Source: Caloramator proteoclasticus DSM 10124 | GTDB taxonomy: Bacteria > Bacillota > Clostridia > Clostridiales > Caloramatoraceae | Length of the DNA stretch: 64,000 nt | Direction of reading: 5' to 3' | Assembly (NCBI RefSeq): GCF_900129265.1 | Contig: NZ_FQVG01000007.1 | Location: forward strand, 1 to 64,000 | Part shown: positions 34,206-41,618 of the stretch, in pieces | Numbering within the stretch: the stretch's first letter is position 1 | Layout: the number at the start of each line of letters is the position of its first letter | Position numbers and translations under genes: made by a program | The notes under the pieces: model-generated | The model's input: only the letters and a program-made list of their open reading frames with translations | Database searches by the model: none | What the model was told of the DNA's origin: nothing

Positions 34206-34562
34206 ATGGTACCTTTAATAGGATTATTGATAGGTGTGTTATTGGGTATATTTTTAAAAATAGATATTCCAACATCGTTTACAGCGTATATTCCCGTAGC
34301 GATACTTGCAGCCCTCGATTCTGTTTTTGGAGGAGCAAGGGCATCCCTTGAAAAAAAGTTTGATTCTGATATATTCATATCAGGTTTTTTTAGTAATATT
34401 GTACTTGCTATAGGGCTAACTTATCTTGGGGATACATTAAATGTACCTATATATTTAGCAGCTGTAGTAGTATTTGGTAGCAGGCTTTTTAATAACTTTG
34501 CAATTATAAGAAGAATAATATTAGAGAAGCTAAGGAGTAAGATGAAGGAAAGGGAGGAGTAG
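34206..34562 (+). CDS. sbp: Small basic protein family (DUF1290, Sbp-like)
   Basis: A 118-residue polytopic membrane protein with three hydrophobic stretches (LIGLLIGVLLGIFL, SFTAYIPVAILAALDSVFGG, and the GFFSNIVLAIGLTYLG to PIYLAAVVVFGSRLF region) and a basic C-terminus (RRIILEKLRSKMKERE). The central AALDSVFGGARASLE is the family hallmark. Function unknown. The frame opens at TTG 34182, but AGGAAGG (34192-34198) is spaced for ATG 34206. It lies between two DUF881 genes. Confidence 0.88.
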   Translation: MVPLIGLLIGVLLGIFLKIDIPTSFTAYIPVAILAALDSVFGGARASLEKKFDSDIFISGFFSNIVLAIGLTYLGDTLNVPIYLAAVVVFGSRLFNNFAIIRRIILEKLRSKMKEREE

Positions 34563-34566
34563 TGAA

Positions 34567-35286
34567 ATGAAATTTAATGAATCAAAACTTCTCCTTATGA
34601 TGTCAGGTATATTCACTGGTATTGTAATTACATCTTTTTTAGTCAAATCTACTCCTACTAAAACAATCTTTTTGACTTATAAGGATTATCAAAAACTTAA
34701 ACACGAAAATTTCACATTAAATAGAGAAGTGGCAGCACTATCTAAAAATTTAGTTGAACTTCAGGTAAAATATAATCAATATACTACAAGTGAAAAAAGG
34801 ACAAAAACAATCCTCGAATCTTTAAAAAAGGAATATGAAGAGGCCAAAATGTTATCAGGAATGGAGCAGGTTAAGGGACCAGGAATAGAAGTAAAGGTTG
34901 ATGATGCACGAAGAAGTACTTACTTAAATGACTTTGAATTATGGAATAGTATAGTTCACGATTTTGATTTAAGACAACTTATTGTTGATTTAAAAAATGC
35001 AAATGCAGAAGCAATTGAAGTTAATGGGTATAGAGTAGTTGCTAATACATCAATAACCTGTGAAGGTCCTATAATTATGATAAATGGGAATTATATAACA
35101 CCACCCTTTACAATTAAAGCAATAGGTGATAAAGACGCACTTTACTATGCTATGTATAATCCTGATAGCTGGTATAAAACAATGGAATTGAGAGGATTGA
35201 AATTGAATTTAATAAAGCAGGATGAAATTACAATAAAGGGTGTTAATGAAGATATTGAACCTAAATACTTAAAAATAAAAAGATAA
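34567..35286 (+). CDS. DUF881 (YlxW/YlxX-like) membrane-anchored protein, second copy
   Basis: A 239-residue homologue of the protein at 33497. It has an N-terminal helix (LLLMMSGIFTGIVITSFLV), a coiled coil (NREVAALSKNLVELQVKYNQY), then the DUF881 domain with LSGMEQVKGPGIEVKV, LIVDLKNANAEAIEVNGYRV and FTIKAIGDKDALYYA. The pair surrounding sbp probably arose by tandem duplication. The role is unknown, presumably near the divisome. It ends the first part of the cluster; a 143-nt gap with no clear terminator precedes ftsA. Confidence 0.87.
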   Translation: MKFNESKLLLMMSGIFTGIVITSFLVKSTPTKTIFLTYKDYQKLKHENFTLNREVAALSKNLVELQVKYNQYTTSEKRTKTILESLKKEYEEAKMLSGMEQVKGPGIEVKVDDARRSTYLNDFELWNSIVHDFDLRQLIVDLKNANAEAIEVNGYRVVANTSITCEGPIIMINGNYITPPFTIKAIGDKDALYYAMYNPDSWYKTMELRGLKLNLIKQDEITIKGVNEDIEPKYLKIKR

Positions 35287-35429
35287 AAATTATTTTAGTT
35301 TAGACTAATTTTTTTTTAAAATGTTACGATAATAAAAAAGTAAAATAAATTTTATTTTGTAAAAAGGGAATCTGAAATTTTTGTTGAATTATATTAATAA
35401 TATACTAATGTTGGGAGGTTAAAATTTAA

Positions 35430-36695
35430 ATGAGCAATGTAGTTGCAGCCTTAGATATAGGTTCATCTAAAGTGTGTATAATTATTGCTGAGATGAAAAA
35501 TAAGCAGTTTAATGTTTTAGGTGTTGGAACCTCCGAGTGTAAGGGTGTTAAGAAGGGAATTATAGTTGATATAGATTCAACTGTTGAAGCAATAAATAGT
35601 GCACTAAAACAAGCAGAACATATGTCAAATAAAAAAATAAAATCGGTATTTGTTAATATTCCTGGAGGATATACTAACCTATATAAAACAAAGGGAGTTA
35701 TAGCTGTTTCAAGGGATGATAAGGAAATTACAAAGGAGGATGTAAATAGGGTACTTGAGGCAGCAAAGGTTGTAGCAATTCCGCAGGATAAAGAGATAAT
35801 AGATATTATACCAGAACAATATATAGTAGATGGATATGATGAAATAAGAGACCCTATTGGTATGGTAGGGGTTAGACTTGAGGTGGATGCTAATTTAATT
35901 GTTGCATCCTGTACAACTGTTCAAAATATAATAAGAAGCATACAAAAGGCAGGATTAGCCTGTGATGGAATAATTTTAGAACCACTTGCAACATCAAGTG
36001 TGGTTTTAAGTGATGATGAGAAGGAACTTGGTGTAGCTTTAATCGATGTTGGTGCTGAGACAACTGATATCTCTGTATTTAGAAAGGGATCACTAATATT
36101 TACCAAGGTTATACCAGTAGGTGGAAATCATATTACAAATGATATTTCTATTATATGTAAAATAACATCAACTGATGCTGAAAAAATTAAGAGACAATAT
36201 GGAGTAGCTACTTCAAATTTAATAAGAAATAATGATATAATAAAGATAAACAGTATTGGTGGTAAATCTGAAAAGGAAGTTTACCTTAAGGATATAGCTG
36301 AAATAATGGAGGCAAGAATTTCAGAAATGTTATATCTTGTAAGAAAGGAATTGGAGGATAGGAATCTATACAATTCAATTTCCGCTGGTGTTGTTATAAC
36401 AGGAGGAGGGCTCTTTAATATCAAGGGTATTCAGGATGTTGCACAATCAAGTTTTGAATTACCTGTTAGATTTGGCTATCCAAATTATATTGGAGTTGCA
36501 AATCCAATATATTCAGCTTCAGCTGGGACTGCTTTTTATGCTTTAAAGGAAAAAAGGACAAGCACAGTGGAGCTATCACATTCAGTTCCTAAGAAGGAAG
36601 AGGATAGTCATTTTGAAGATTATGTTGAAGACGATTCTTCAAGTAAAAGAAATATACTTGACAAAATTAAAGATTTTTTCGCAGATTTTTTCTAA
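35430..36695 (+). CDS. ftsA: Cell-division protein FtsA
   Basis: A 421-residue actin-fold ATPase that tethers FtsZ to the membrane. Phosphate and adenosine motifs are AALDIGSSKVCIIIAE, LIDVGAETTDISVF and VVITGGGLFNIKG. The SHS2/1C domain lies between (PEQYIVDGYDEIRDPIGMVG). The last residues NILDKIKDFFADFF form an amphipathic helix, the expected membrane-targeting sequence. A charged spacer (KKEEDSHFEDYVEDDSSS) links it. ATG 35430 has TTGGGAGG upstream. ftsZ follows after 21 nt. Confidence 0.95.
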   Translation: MSNVVAALDIGSSKVCIIIAEMKNKQFNVLGVGTSECKGVKKGIIVDIDSTVEAINSALKQAEHMSNKKIKSVFVNIPGGYTNLYKTKGVIAVSRDDKEITKEDVNRVLEAAKVVAIPQDKEIIDIIPEQYIVDGYDEIRDPIGMVGVRLEVDANLIVASCTTVQNIIRSIQKAGLACDGIILEPLATSSVVLSDDEKELGVALIDVGAETTDISVFRKGSLIFTKVIPVGGNHITNDISIICKITSTDAEKIKRQYGVATSNLIRNNDIIKINSIGGKSEKEVYLKDIAEIMEARISEMLYLVRKELEDRNLYNSISAGVVITGGGLFNIKGIQDVAQSSFELPVRFGYPNYIGVANPIYSASAGTAFYALKEKRTSTVELSHSVPKKEEDSHFEDYVEDDSSSKRNILDKIKDFFADFF

Positions 36696-36716
36696 AATAC
36701 AAAAGGGGGTATAAAT

Positions 36717-37802
36717 GTGCTAGATTTTGATTTTGAAATTGAGGCAGGAGCTAAAATAAAGGTTGTAGGAGTAGGTGGAGGCGGTAATAACGCTGTTAAT
36801 AGAATGATTGAATCAGGATTACAAGGAGTTGAGTTTATATCAGTTAATACAGATAGGCAAGCATTACACCACTCAAAGGCACCAGTAAAGATACAAATAG
36901 GAGAAAAGCTTACAAAGGGACTTGGTGCAGGTGCAAATCCTGAAATTGGTGAAAAATCAGCTGAAGAGAGTAGAGAAATTATTGTACAAGCACTAAAGGA
37001 TGCAGATTTAGTGTTTATAACAGCTGGTATGGGTGGTGGTACCGGAACTGGTGCAGCACCTGTTATTGCAGAAATTGCAAAGGAAATGGGAATATTAACA
37101 GTTGGTGTTGTTACAAAGCCCTTTGACTTTGAAAGAGGAACAAGAAGAATCAATGCTGAAAAAGGAATAGCAAAATTAAAGGAAAAGGTGGATACTTTAG
37201 TTACTATTCCAAATGATAGGTTAAAGCATATTATAGACAAAAAGACACCAATAACAGAAGCCTTTAGAATTGCAGACGATGTATTAAGACAAGGTGTTCA
37301 AGGTATTTCAGACCTTATAGTAAAACCTGGAGTTATAAACCTTGACTTTGCGGACATAAAAACTATTATGTTAAATAGAGGTTTAGCTCATATGGGTATT
37401 GGTAGAGCTTCAGGCGAAAATAGAGCAATTGAAGCTGTTAAGATGGCTATATCAAGCCCATTGCTTGAGACAACTATTGATGGAGCAACAGGAGTTTTAA
37501 TAAATGTTACAGGCGGACCAAGTTTAACATTGTTTGAAGTAGATGAAGCTGCAGAACAAGTAAGACAAGTTGCAGACCCAGATGCAAATGTAATTTTTGG
37601 TACTGCAGTAGATGAAAGCTTGGGTGATGAGATCAGTATTACTGTTATAGCAACTGGTTTTGATAAGGTAAGAGAAGTAAAAGTAGAAGAGAAGGAAAAG
37701 GAATCCCATGATGAAGAAAAGTCACCAAAGGTGATTAATTTTGAGCCAGATTCTGATTTAGATATACCACCATTTATACGCAATCAAAGAGCAAGAAGAT
37801 AA
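36717..37802 (+). CDS. ftsZ: Cell-division GTPase FtsZ
   Basis: A 361-residue tubulin-like GTPase that polymerises into the division ring. It has the N-terminal [15 protein letters not shown], the tubulin signature GGGTGTG in [13 protein letters not shown], the T5/T7 loops ([20 protein letters not shown]) and, after an acidic linker, the conserved C-terminal peptide [15 protein letters not shown] that binds FtsA and SepF. The start is GTG 36717, because the overlapping ATG 36714 is out of frame; AAAAGGGGG lies upstream. A strong terminator follows and ends the dcw cluster. Confidence 0.98.
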   Translation: MLDFDFEIEAGAKIKVVGVGGGGNNAVNRMIESGLQGVEFISVNTDRQALHHSKAPVKIQIGEKLTKGLGAGANPEIGEKSAEESREIIVQALKDADLVFITAGMGGGTGTGAAPVIAEIAKEMGILTVGVVTKPFDFERGTRRINAEKGIAKLKEKVDTLVTIPNDRLKHIIDKKTPITEAFRIADDVLRQGVQGISDLIVKPGVINLDFADIKTIMLNRGLAHMGIGRASGENRAIEAVKMAISSPLLETTIDGATGVLINVTGGPSLTLFEVDEAAEQVRQVADPDANVIFGTAVDESLGDEISITVIATGFDKVREVKVEEKEKESHDEEKSPKVINFEPDSDLDIPPFIRNQRARR

Positions 37803-37813
37803 GAGGATAGAAG

Positions 37814-37846
37814 AGATAGGTATGGATAAATACCTATCTTTTTTTA
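37814..37846 (+). terminator. Intrinsic terminator after ftsZ
   Basis: AGATAGGTAT (37814-37823), loop GGATAA, ATACCTATCT (37830-37839), then a T run. Confidence 0.92.
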
Positions 37847-37935
37847 CATATTATGCAAAAATTTAAATTTTAACTTTTTTATTTGTATAAAAAAATCATA
37901 ATATGTATTTATTTTTTATATAAATAGAATATGAT

Positions 37936-37968
37936 ATGACAAAATTTATAGTCAGAAGGTTGTATAAT
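37936..37968 (+). promoter_or_regulatory. Putative Spo0A-activated promoter of the spoIIG operon
   Basis: ATGACA (37936-37941) and a perfect TATAAT (37963-37968) are separated by 21 bp. The Bacillus subtilis spoIIG promoter is known for an unusually long spacer (about 22 bp) that makes it depend on Spo0A-P. The -35 region TGACAAA also matches a Spo0A box at 5 of 7 positions. Confidence 0.5.
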
Positions 37969-38004
37969 TATAGTAAAAAGTTGTCCACGTGGAGGTGGGC
38001 ATTG

Positions 38005-38895
38005 ATGCAGGTAATCTATTTAGATGTACTATTGGCAGAGAATGTTTTACTTAATTTTCTACTGTTATACACTGTCAACAGGTTTTGTAGGTTAAATAGA
38101 AAAATATATAATATTTTGTTATCTTCAGTTATTGGTGCACTTTATGTATTTATAGTTTTTTTCCCTTCACTAAGTATATTTTATTCTTCAATTATGAAAA
38201 TATGTATGTCAATTTTAATGATTATTATAGCCTTTTGGCCAAGAAGTTTAAAGGCATTTATAAAACAGCTTTTGTTGTTTTATGGGGTTTCGTTTTTTAT
38301 AGGTGGTGCAATATTATCTATATTTTATTTAAGCAATGGAGATTTTTCATCTGTAAACGGTGTAATGGTGTTGAATAAGATGTCTTCAAAGTATTTGTTA
38401 TTAGGAGTTGCGGTTTCTATATTTATAGTAAAGATTGTATTTGATGTAGTGGATAGACATTATTATTTAAAGAGTAAAACAGTTGAGCTTAGCATAGTTA
38501 ATGAAGATAAACAGATTAGGGTTACTGCACTACTTGATACTGGGAATTGCCTTAAGGATCCATTATCGGGTTGCCCAATAGTTATTGCGGATTTGAATTA
38601 TATCTCTGGAATTTTACCAAATGAAATAATAGAAATATTGAAGGATGAAAAACAAATAACTCAGATAGAAGATTATGAAATAAACAAAAGATTAAGGGTA
38701 ATACCTTATACAACAATAGGTGTGCAAAATGGAATACTTATAGGCTTTAGGGTAGATTATATTTATGTTTTCACAAAGGATAAGATAGGTATTATAAAAA
38801 ATCCAATAATAGCCCTATCAAAGGAGCATCTTTCAAAAAAGGAAGATTACCAAGCTATTGCATATCCGGATATTATTAGTTGGGAGGTTAAATAA
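38005..38895 (+). CDS. spoIIGA: Sigma-E processing protease SpoIIGA
   Basis: A 296-residue membrane aspartic protease that cleaves the pro-sequence from pro-SigE in the mother cell. The N-terminal half carries about five membrane helices ([35 protein letters not shown] and others). The C-terminal half has the catalytic motif [12 protein letters not shown]. The frame opens at 37936, but GTGGAGGTGGG precedes ATG 38005. TCCACGTGGA (37984-37993), a perfect palindrome, overlaps this ribosome site and could lower translation. sigE follows after 1 nt, the conserved spoIIG arrangement. Confidence 0.94.
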   Translation: MQVIYLDVLLAENVLLNFLLLYTVNRFCRLNRKIYNILLSSVIGALYVFIVFFPSLSIFYSSIMKICMSILMIIIAFWPRSLKAFIKQLLLFYGVSFFIGGAILSIFYLSNGDFSSVNGVMVLNKMSSKYLLLGVAVSIFIVKIVFDVVDRHYYLKSKTVELSIVNEDKQIRVTALLDTGNCLKDPLSGCPIVIADLNYISGILPNEIIEILKDEKQITQIEDYEINKRLRVIPYTTIGVQNGILIGFRVDYIYVFTKDKIGIIKNPIIALSKEHLSKKEDYQAIAYPDIISWEVK

Positions 38896-38896
38896 T

Positions 38897-39622
38897 ATGA
38901 AAATGCTGCGACTTGTCATCGATACTATTTTGAAAAAATTAAGGGAAATATACAGCAGCATATTAGGTTTAGATGAGGTATATTATGTTGGTGGAAATGA
39001 TGTTCTTCCGCCTCCACTTTCAAATGAAGAAGAAAAGGAACTTGTGGATAAATTAAGAGCAGGTGACGAAAGCGTAAAAAACGTATTAATAGAAAGAAAC
39101 CTTAGACTTGTTGTCTATATCGCAAGAAAATTTGAAAATACAGGAGTTGGTGTTGAGGATTTAGTGTCAATAGGAACAATTGGTTTAATTAAGGCTGTAA
39201 ATACCTTTGATCCAGTTAAAAAGATTAAGCTTGCAACCTATGCATCAAGATGCATTGAAAATGAAATATTAATGTATTTAAGACGAAACAGTAGAATTAA
39301 AGCTGAAGTATCCTTTGATGAGCCTTTAAATGTTGATTGGGATGGCAATGAACTTTTATTGTCTGATATACTTGGAACCGATTCTGATATGATTTTTAAC
39401 TATATAGAAGATGATGTTGAAAAACAGCTTTTAAGAAATGCTATGGGAAAACTTACAAAAAGAGAACAACAAATTGTTAGCCTAAGATTTGGACTTTCAG
39501 GTGGTGGGGAGAAAACACAGAAGGAGGTTGCCGATATTTTAGGCATATCTCAATCATATATATCAAGATTGGAAAAAAGAATTATAAAGAGACTAAGGAA
39601 AGAAATAACAAAAATGACATAA
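38897..39622 (+). CDS. sigE: RNA polymerase sporulation sigma factor SigE
   Basis: A 241-residue sigma-70 family factor active in the mother cell after septation. It is made as a precursor: the N-terminal 27 or so residues ([18 protein letters not shown]) form the membrane-binding pro-sequence, and [16 protein letters not shown] holds the expected cleavage region. Region 2 is [12 protein letters not shown]...[14 protein letters not shown], and region 4 is [13 protein letters not shown]...[13 protein letters not shown]. Start ATG 38897 uses TGGGAGG; the frame opens at 38858. It immediately follows spoIIGA. Confidence 0.97.
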   Translation: MKMLRLVIDTILKKLREIYSSILGLDEVYYVGGNDVLPPPLSNEEEKELVDKLRAGDESVKNVLIERNLRLVVYIARKFENTGVGVEDLVSIGTIGLIKAVNTFDPVKKIKLATYASRCIENEILMYLRRNSRIKAEVSFDEPLNVDWDGNELLLSDILGTDSDMIFNYIEDDVEKQLLRNAMGKLTKREQQIVSLRFGLSGGGEKTQKEVADILGISQSYISRLEKRIIKRLRKEITKMT

Positions 39623-39629
39623 AATAATA

Positions 39630-39659
39630 TGAATAAATAATAATCCCTTCGGAAATAAT
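39630..39659 (+). promoter_or_regulatory. SigF/SigG-type promoter for sigG
   Basis: TGAATA (39630-39635), 15 bp, GGAAATAAT (39651-39659) fits the forespore consensus WGHATA-N(14-17)-GGNNANANT. It lies about 30 bp upstream of the sigG start. SigF-dependent transcription of sigG is established in bacilli. The -10 segment also sits in a CCCTTC/GAAGGG stem (39645-39681). Confidence 0.72.
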
Positions 39660-39690
39660 TTTAATACAAACTTCTGAAGGGGTTGGTTTT

Positions 39691-40464
39691 ATGCAGACAA
39701 ACAAAGTTGAAATATGTGGAGTAAATACATCAAAGTTGCCAATACTATCAAATGAAGAAATGCAGGAGCTTTTAATAAAGATGAAAAATGGTGATAAAGA
39801 GGCAAGGGAAAAGTTTATAAAGGGTAATTTAAGGCTTGTTCTTAGTGTGATTCAAAGATTTAATAATAGAGGGGAAAATGTTGACGATTTGTTTCAAGTT
39901 GGCTGTATTGGTCTTATAAAGGCTATAGATAATTTTGATTTGAGTCAAAATGTTAAGTTTTCTACATATGCAGTTCCTATGGTGATAGGTGAGATACGAA
40001 GGTACCTTAGAGACAATAATTCAATAAGGGTCAGCAGGTCCTTAAGGGATATAGCGTATAGAGCACTGCAGGTTAGAGATAGCCTTATATCAAAAAATAA
40101 TAAAGAACCAACTGTATCAGAAATAGCAAAGGAACTTGATGTTCCAAGGGAAGAAGTTGTATTTGCACTGGATGCTATACAAGATCCAATCTCTTTATTT
40201 GAGCCTATTTATCATGATGGTGGAGATGCTATATATGTTATGGACCAAATAAGTGATAATAAAAATACAGATGATAGTTGGATTGAGAATATATCTATAA
40301 AACAAGCTCTTCAAAAACTATCAAGTAGAGAAAAGCTTATTTTAACCTTAAGGTTTTTTGAAGGCAAGACACAAATGGAGGTAGCTGATGAAATAGGTAT
40401 ATCACAGGCACAAGTTTCAAGGCTTGAAAAATCAGCACTTTCCCATATGAGAAAATATATATAG
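39691..40464 (+). CDS. sigG: RNA polymerase sporulation sigma factor SigG
   Basis: A 257-residue late forespore sigma factor. The N-terminal NKVEICGVNTSKLPILSNEEM is the SigG hallmark. Region 2 is NLRLVLSVIQRFNNRGENVDDLFQVGCIGLIKAIDNFD, region 3 is EPTVSEIAKELDVPREEV, and region 4 is SREKLILTLRFFEGKTQMEVADEIGISQAQVSRLEK. It has its own SigF/SigG-type promoter 30 bp upstream. The TAG stop lies inside the left direct repeat flanking repeat element copy 3, so insertion occurred exactly at the gene end. Confidence 0.97.
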   Translation: MQTNKVEICGVNTSKLPILSNEEMQELLIKMKNGDKEAREKFIKGNLRLVLSVIQRFNNRGENVDDLFQVGCIGLIKAIDNFDLSQNVKFSTYAVPMVIGEIRRYLRDNNSIRVSRSLRDIAYRALQVRDSLISKNNKEPTVSEIAKELDVPREEVVFALDAIQDPISLFEPIYHDGGDAIYVMDQISDNKNTDDSWIENISIKQALQKLSSREKLILTLRFFEGKTQMEVADEIGISQAQVSRLEKSALSHMRKYI

Positions 40465-40481
40465 TTTTTATACTATATAGA

Positions 40482-40617
40482 TAAATTATTGACAAACCTA
40501 ATTATTAGCTAAAGTATGAAAAAGCCCCATGAAAGGAATGCTTAGGCCGTAGAACGAATGCCTAAGAAATCCTTCATGGGGCTAATCAATATATAACTTT
40601 TTCAACAGCCTGAGCTC
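40482..40617 (+). repeat. Terminator-inserted nested inverted-repeat element, copy 3 (short form)
   Basis: A 136-bp element just after sigG. It has the same termini as the long copies (ACAAACCTAATTATTAGC on the left, ACTTTTTCAACAGCCTG on the right) and the outer stem AGCCCCATGAAAGGA / TCCTTCATGGGGCT. Inside is only a small stem CTTAGGC...GCCTAAG around GTAGAACG. It is bounded by near-identical direct repeats of 24 bp (40458-40481) and 23 bp (40618-40640), both beginning TATATAGTTTTT and ending ACTATATAGA. The right copy is the top of an intact terminator, GCTCTATATAGT...ACTATATAGAGC plus a T run. Confidence 0.88.
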
Positions 40618-40653
40618 TATATAGTTTTTTACTATATAGAGCTTTTATTTTGA
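40614..40653 (+). terminator. Intrinsic terminator downstream of sigG, displaced by repeat copy 3
   Basis: GCTCTATATAGT (40614-40625), T loop, ACTATATAGAGC (40631-40642), then TTTTATTTT. It presumably still ends sigG transcripts that read through the element. Confidence 0.82.
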
Positions 40654-40721
40654 TTCCTAAAAAATTTAAAATGAATTATTAATCTATTAAAAGAATATAA
40701 TTTTTTAGGGGGTTGATATTA

Positions 40722-40997
40722 ATGAAAAATAAAGATGATAAGTTTATAACTTTATCACAATTGAGGCAAATGGAGGTTATTGATGTAGTAAGCGGCAAAA
40801 AACTTGGCTTTATTAGTGATATTATATTTGATGATGCCTTTAACAGAATAGAAAGCATTGTACTTCCGCCTGAAGGAGGTATTTTTTCAATATTTAAAAA
40901 AAGAGAAGAAATAATCATTCCTTGGAGCTCTATAAAGACATTAGGCATAGATGTTATACTAATAGAAAGACAGGATGAAATTTCAATAGATAAGTGA
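40722..40997 (+). CDS. YlmC/YmxH family PRC-barrel sporulation protein
   Basis: A 91-residue cytosolic protein with a single PRC-barrel-type beta domain: FITLSQLRQMEVIDVVSGKKLGFISDI, then IESIVLPPEGG, and EEIIIPWSSIKTLGIDVILIE. YlmC/YmxH proteins are small sporulation-associated proteins of unknown biochemical function, commonly found next to sigG in clostridia and bacilli. The ORF may open at TTG 40713, but AGGGGG is spaced for ATG 40722. Single-gene unit between repeat copy 3 and the nrdR promoter. Confidence 0.88.
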   Translation: MKNKDDKFITLSQLRQMEVIDVVSGKKLGFISDIIFDDAFNRIESIVLPPEGGIFSIFKKREEIIIPWSSIKTLGIDVILIERQDEISIDK

Positions 40998-41081
40998 TTA
41001 TATGAAAGGGAGAAAAAATAAGATATCATAAGCTACATGCATTTATATATATCTTATCTAACATAATAATTTTTTTACTAG

Positions 41082-41110
41082 TAGACAAAACTATATATAG
41101 TAAATATAAT
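41082..41110 (+). promoter_or_regulatory. nrdR-nrdD promoter with embedded NrdR-type palindrome
   Basis: TAGACA (41082-41087), 17 bp, TATAAT (41105-41110). The spacer contains the perfect palindrome ACTATATATAGT (41090-41101), the core of the known NrdR box (ACACnATATATnGTGT class). Occupancy would block RNA polymerase, consistent with autorepression. A second, less perfect AT palindrome may lie at 41043-41054. Confidence 0.78.
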
Positions 41111-41149
41111 ATTCAAGGTATACTAAATATTGATGTCTGGAGTGATTAG

Positions 41150-41605
41150 ATGAGGTGTCCCTTCTGTAATCATATCGAAACAAAGGTTTTAGATTCAAGA
41201 CATAATGAAGACCATTCCTCTATAAGAAGACGTAGAGAGTGTCTTAGTTGTCAAAAAAGATTCACTACATATGAAATAATTGAGGATATGCCAATCTATG
41301 TTGTAAAAAGAGATGGAACACGAGAACCCTTTGATAAGAGAAAAATATTAAATGGTATATTAAAATCATGTGAAAAAAGACCAGTTTCCATAACAAGTAT
41401 TGAGGCCATTGCTGATGACATTGAGAGAATAGTATTTAATTCAATGGAACAAGAAATAGAAAGTAGCTTTATTGGGGAACTTGTTATGGAGAGATTAAAG
41501 AATTTAGATGATGTTGCCTATGTAAGGTTTGCGTCTGTCTATAGACAGTTTAAAGATATAAATACTTTTTTACAAGAGCTTCAAAAATTACTTCAGGAAA
41601 AATAG
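41150..41605 (+). CDS. nrdR: Ribonucleotide reductase repressor NrdR
   Basis: A 151-residue nucleotide-sensing repressor. The N-terminal zinc ribbon has CPFC (residues 3-6) and CLSC (about 31-34) around [15 protein letters not shown]. Residues about 50-140 form an ATP-cone ([30 protein letters not shown]). NrdR senses ATP/dATP and represses ribonucleotide reductase genes through NrdR boxes, and one is visible in its own promoter. Start ATG 41150 has TCTGGAGTGATTAG upstream. It lies 13 nt before nrdD, so regulator and target share a transcript. Confidence 0.96.
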   Translation: MRCPFCNHIETKVLDSRHNEDHSSIRRRRECLSCQKRFTTYEIIEDMPIYVVKRDGTREPFDKRKILNGILKSCEKRPVSITSIEAIADDIERIVFNSMEQEIESSFIGELVMERLKNLDDVAYVRFASVYRQFKDINTFLQELQKLLQEK

Positions 41606-41618
41606 AAGGGGTGTTACA

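Noticed and set aside
36692-37240. 182-codon minus-strand ORF over ftsZ
   Set aside because: Pro/Ser-rich antisense shadow of the glycine-rich FtsZ N-terminal domain.
40998-41060. Nine-codon ORF (MKGRKNKIS) before nrdR
   Set aside because: No proper ribosome site and too short to distinguish from chance.
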